The notes beneath the pieces were generated by a model. It made no database searches. It worked only from the letters and a program-made list of their open reading frames with translations, and had not been told where the DNA came from. From positions 1 to 6,068 of the forward strand of contig JASHXJ010000553.1 in assembly GCA_030043595.1 (NCBI GenBank): 6,068 bases of DNA, given 5' to 3'. This DNA comes from Trebonia sp. (lineage in GTDB: Bacteria; Actinomycetota; Actinomycetes; Streptosporangiales; Streptosporangiaceae). This document shows, piece after piece, positions 5,271 through 6,068 of this stretch; positions within the stretch are counted from its first letter, which is position 1; each line of letters opens with the position of its first letter. Made by a program: the position numbers and the translations under genes.

Positions 5271-6068
5271 TACAAAGATTCGTTTCCCGAATATTGACCG
5301 CCTGTTGTCCGGCGAAGGCTCAGGAACCGGCCGTAGGCGGTGCTCGCCGCGTCCCGCTCTCCGGGAGCGATCGCTTCCTTCTCGCTGCCCGAACGATCCC
5401 GGCTGGCTCCCCCGGGCAGCCCTGCTGTCACTCCCGTCGCCGCGGCCGCCAGCATGGCGGCTCCGGTCGCGCTGAGCCAGCTCGTGCCCGCCGGGTACAG
5501 CGGCAGGCCGAGCACGTCCGCGAGCAGCTGCCGCCAGGCCGGGTGGCGGGTTCCCCCGCCGCCGATGATGACGCTCCCCGGGTCATGGCCCGCGGCACGG
5601 ACGTCCTCGAGCCTTGCCCGCAGCAGGAACGCGATCCCTTCGAGCGCGGCGCGCAGCAGGTCGTCCTTGTGATGGGCCAGGGTAAGGCCCGCCCACGTCC
5701 CCGCTGCCGTCGCGTCCCAGCGCTCCTGCGTCAGGTAGGGCAGGAAGACCGGGGTGTCCGCGCGCCACGGCCGGGCAGCGGTGTCGTACAGCTCCTGCCA
5801 GGAGACGCGAAGGAGTTCTCTTACCCAGTCGAGGGTGATCCCGACGTTCTGCGCCGGGGCCAGCCGGTAGCAGCCGCCCTGGACGGCGCGGAACACGTTG
5901 GTCCCCGCCGCGGGGCGGCAGGCGGCCGTGGGCACGATCCACTGGCCGCCGCTGCCCAGGGTGAGCAGCGCGGCGTCCGCGGGCGGGTCCGCCGCGTACA
6001 GCGCGGCGGCGGTGTCGGCGGCGCCGGTCGCGACGGGGATGCCTGGGCCGAGTCCCAGGTGCTCCGCG
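5270..6068 (-). CDS. FGGY-family carbohydrate kinase, C-terminal part (5' end outside window)
   Basis: The minus-strand frame is open through the right edge of the window; 265 residues are visible of a family usually near 500. The GTG at 5935 is internal, because coding similarity continues upstream of it. In order are seen LGLGPGIPVATGAADTAAAL, with the conserved catalytic-type aspartate at 6016-6014; a beta strand ALLTLGSGGQW; FLPYLTQERW; and the domain-II ATP-site segment GGGG (5563-5552) with TRHPAWRQLLADVLGLPL. This matches xylulokinase/gluconokinase-type FGGY kinases, which phosphorylate a sugar or polyol with ATP in the cytoplasm. The sugar cannot be named without the N-terminal domain. 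The last dozen or so codons (TTGGQYSGNESL) are less GC-rich than the rest and look like a variable tail. It probably belongs to a sugar-uptake operon to the right rather than to the catabolic genes on the left. Confidence 0.88.
   Translation of the reverse strand, partial: AEHLGLGPGIPVATGAADTAAALYAADPPADAALLTLGSGGQWIVPTAACRPAAGTNVFRAVQGGCYRLAPAQNVGITLDWVRELLRVSWQELYDTAARPWRADTPVFLPYLTQERWDATAAGTWAGLTLAHHKDDLLRAALEGIAFLLRARLEDVRAAGHDPGSVIIGGGGTRHPAWRQLLADVLGLPLYPAGTSWLSATGAAMLAAAATGVTAGLPGGASRDRSGSEKEAIAPGERDAASTAYGRFLSLRRTTGGQYSGNESL

Noticed and set aside
5933..5935. GTG (minus strand) as the start of the sugar kinase
   Set aside because: In-frame upstream sequence to the window edge encodes the typical FGGY segment with the catalytic-type aspartate, so the gene is cut by the window, not short.

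Overview
The window is high-GC DNA with GC-biased third codon positions, TTG and ATG starts preceded by strong purine-rich ribosome binding sites, and gene families common in soil actinomycetes. It most likely comes from an actinomycete chromosome; the species cannot be read from the sequence. All six protein genes belong to recognisable metabolic families. There are no RNA genes, CRISPR arrays, transposases or phage genes.

Left part (1-4199, plus strand): four tightly packed genes that look like one operon whose start lies upstream of the window. They are the C-terminal half of an acyl-CoA-dehydrogenase-fold, probably flavin-dependent, hydroxylase; a short MetE/YxjG-type zinc methyltransferase-like protein; an esterase-713-like alpha/beta hydrolase; and a single-chain (A+B fused) 3-oxoacid CoA-transferase. 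Gaps are 37, 10 and 39 bp. The two longer gaps are filled with short tandem duplications that begin at or next to the upstream stop codon; the 10-bp gap has none and its stop codon overlaps the ribosome binding site.

Middle part (4200-5269): a convergent minus-strand gene encodes a metal-dependent amidohydrolase of the ACMSD-like group, resembling CouO-type beta-ketoacyl-CoA hydrolases. Only 7 bp separate it from the CoA-transferase. It has its own candidate promoter at 5161-5189, with an 11-bp palindrome lying over the -10 box.

Right part (5270-6068, minus strand): the C-terminal portion of an FGGY-family sugar kinase, probably belonging to a separate sugar-utilisation locus. A 7-bp inverted repeat overlaps its stop codon.

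Functional reading (inference): hydroxylase, hydrolase, 3-oxoacid CoA-transferase and CouO-like hydrolase fit a catabolic route in which a cyclic or aromatic substrate is oxygenated, hydrolysed, activated as a 3-oxoacyl-CoA and cleaved. The role of the MetE-like protein is the main open question. No wholly new system is evident. The most unusual items are the stop-codon tandem duplications, the GC hairpin inside the esterase gene, and the diverged fused CoA-transferase next to a beta-ketoacyl-CoA hydrolase-like gene.
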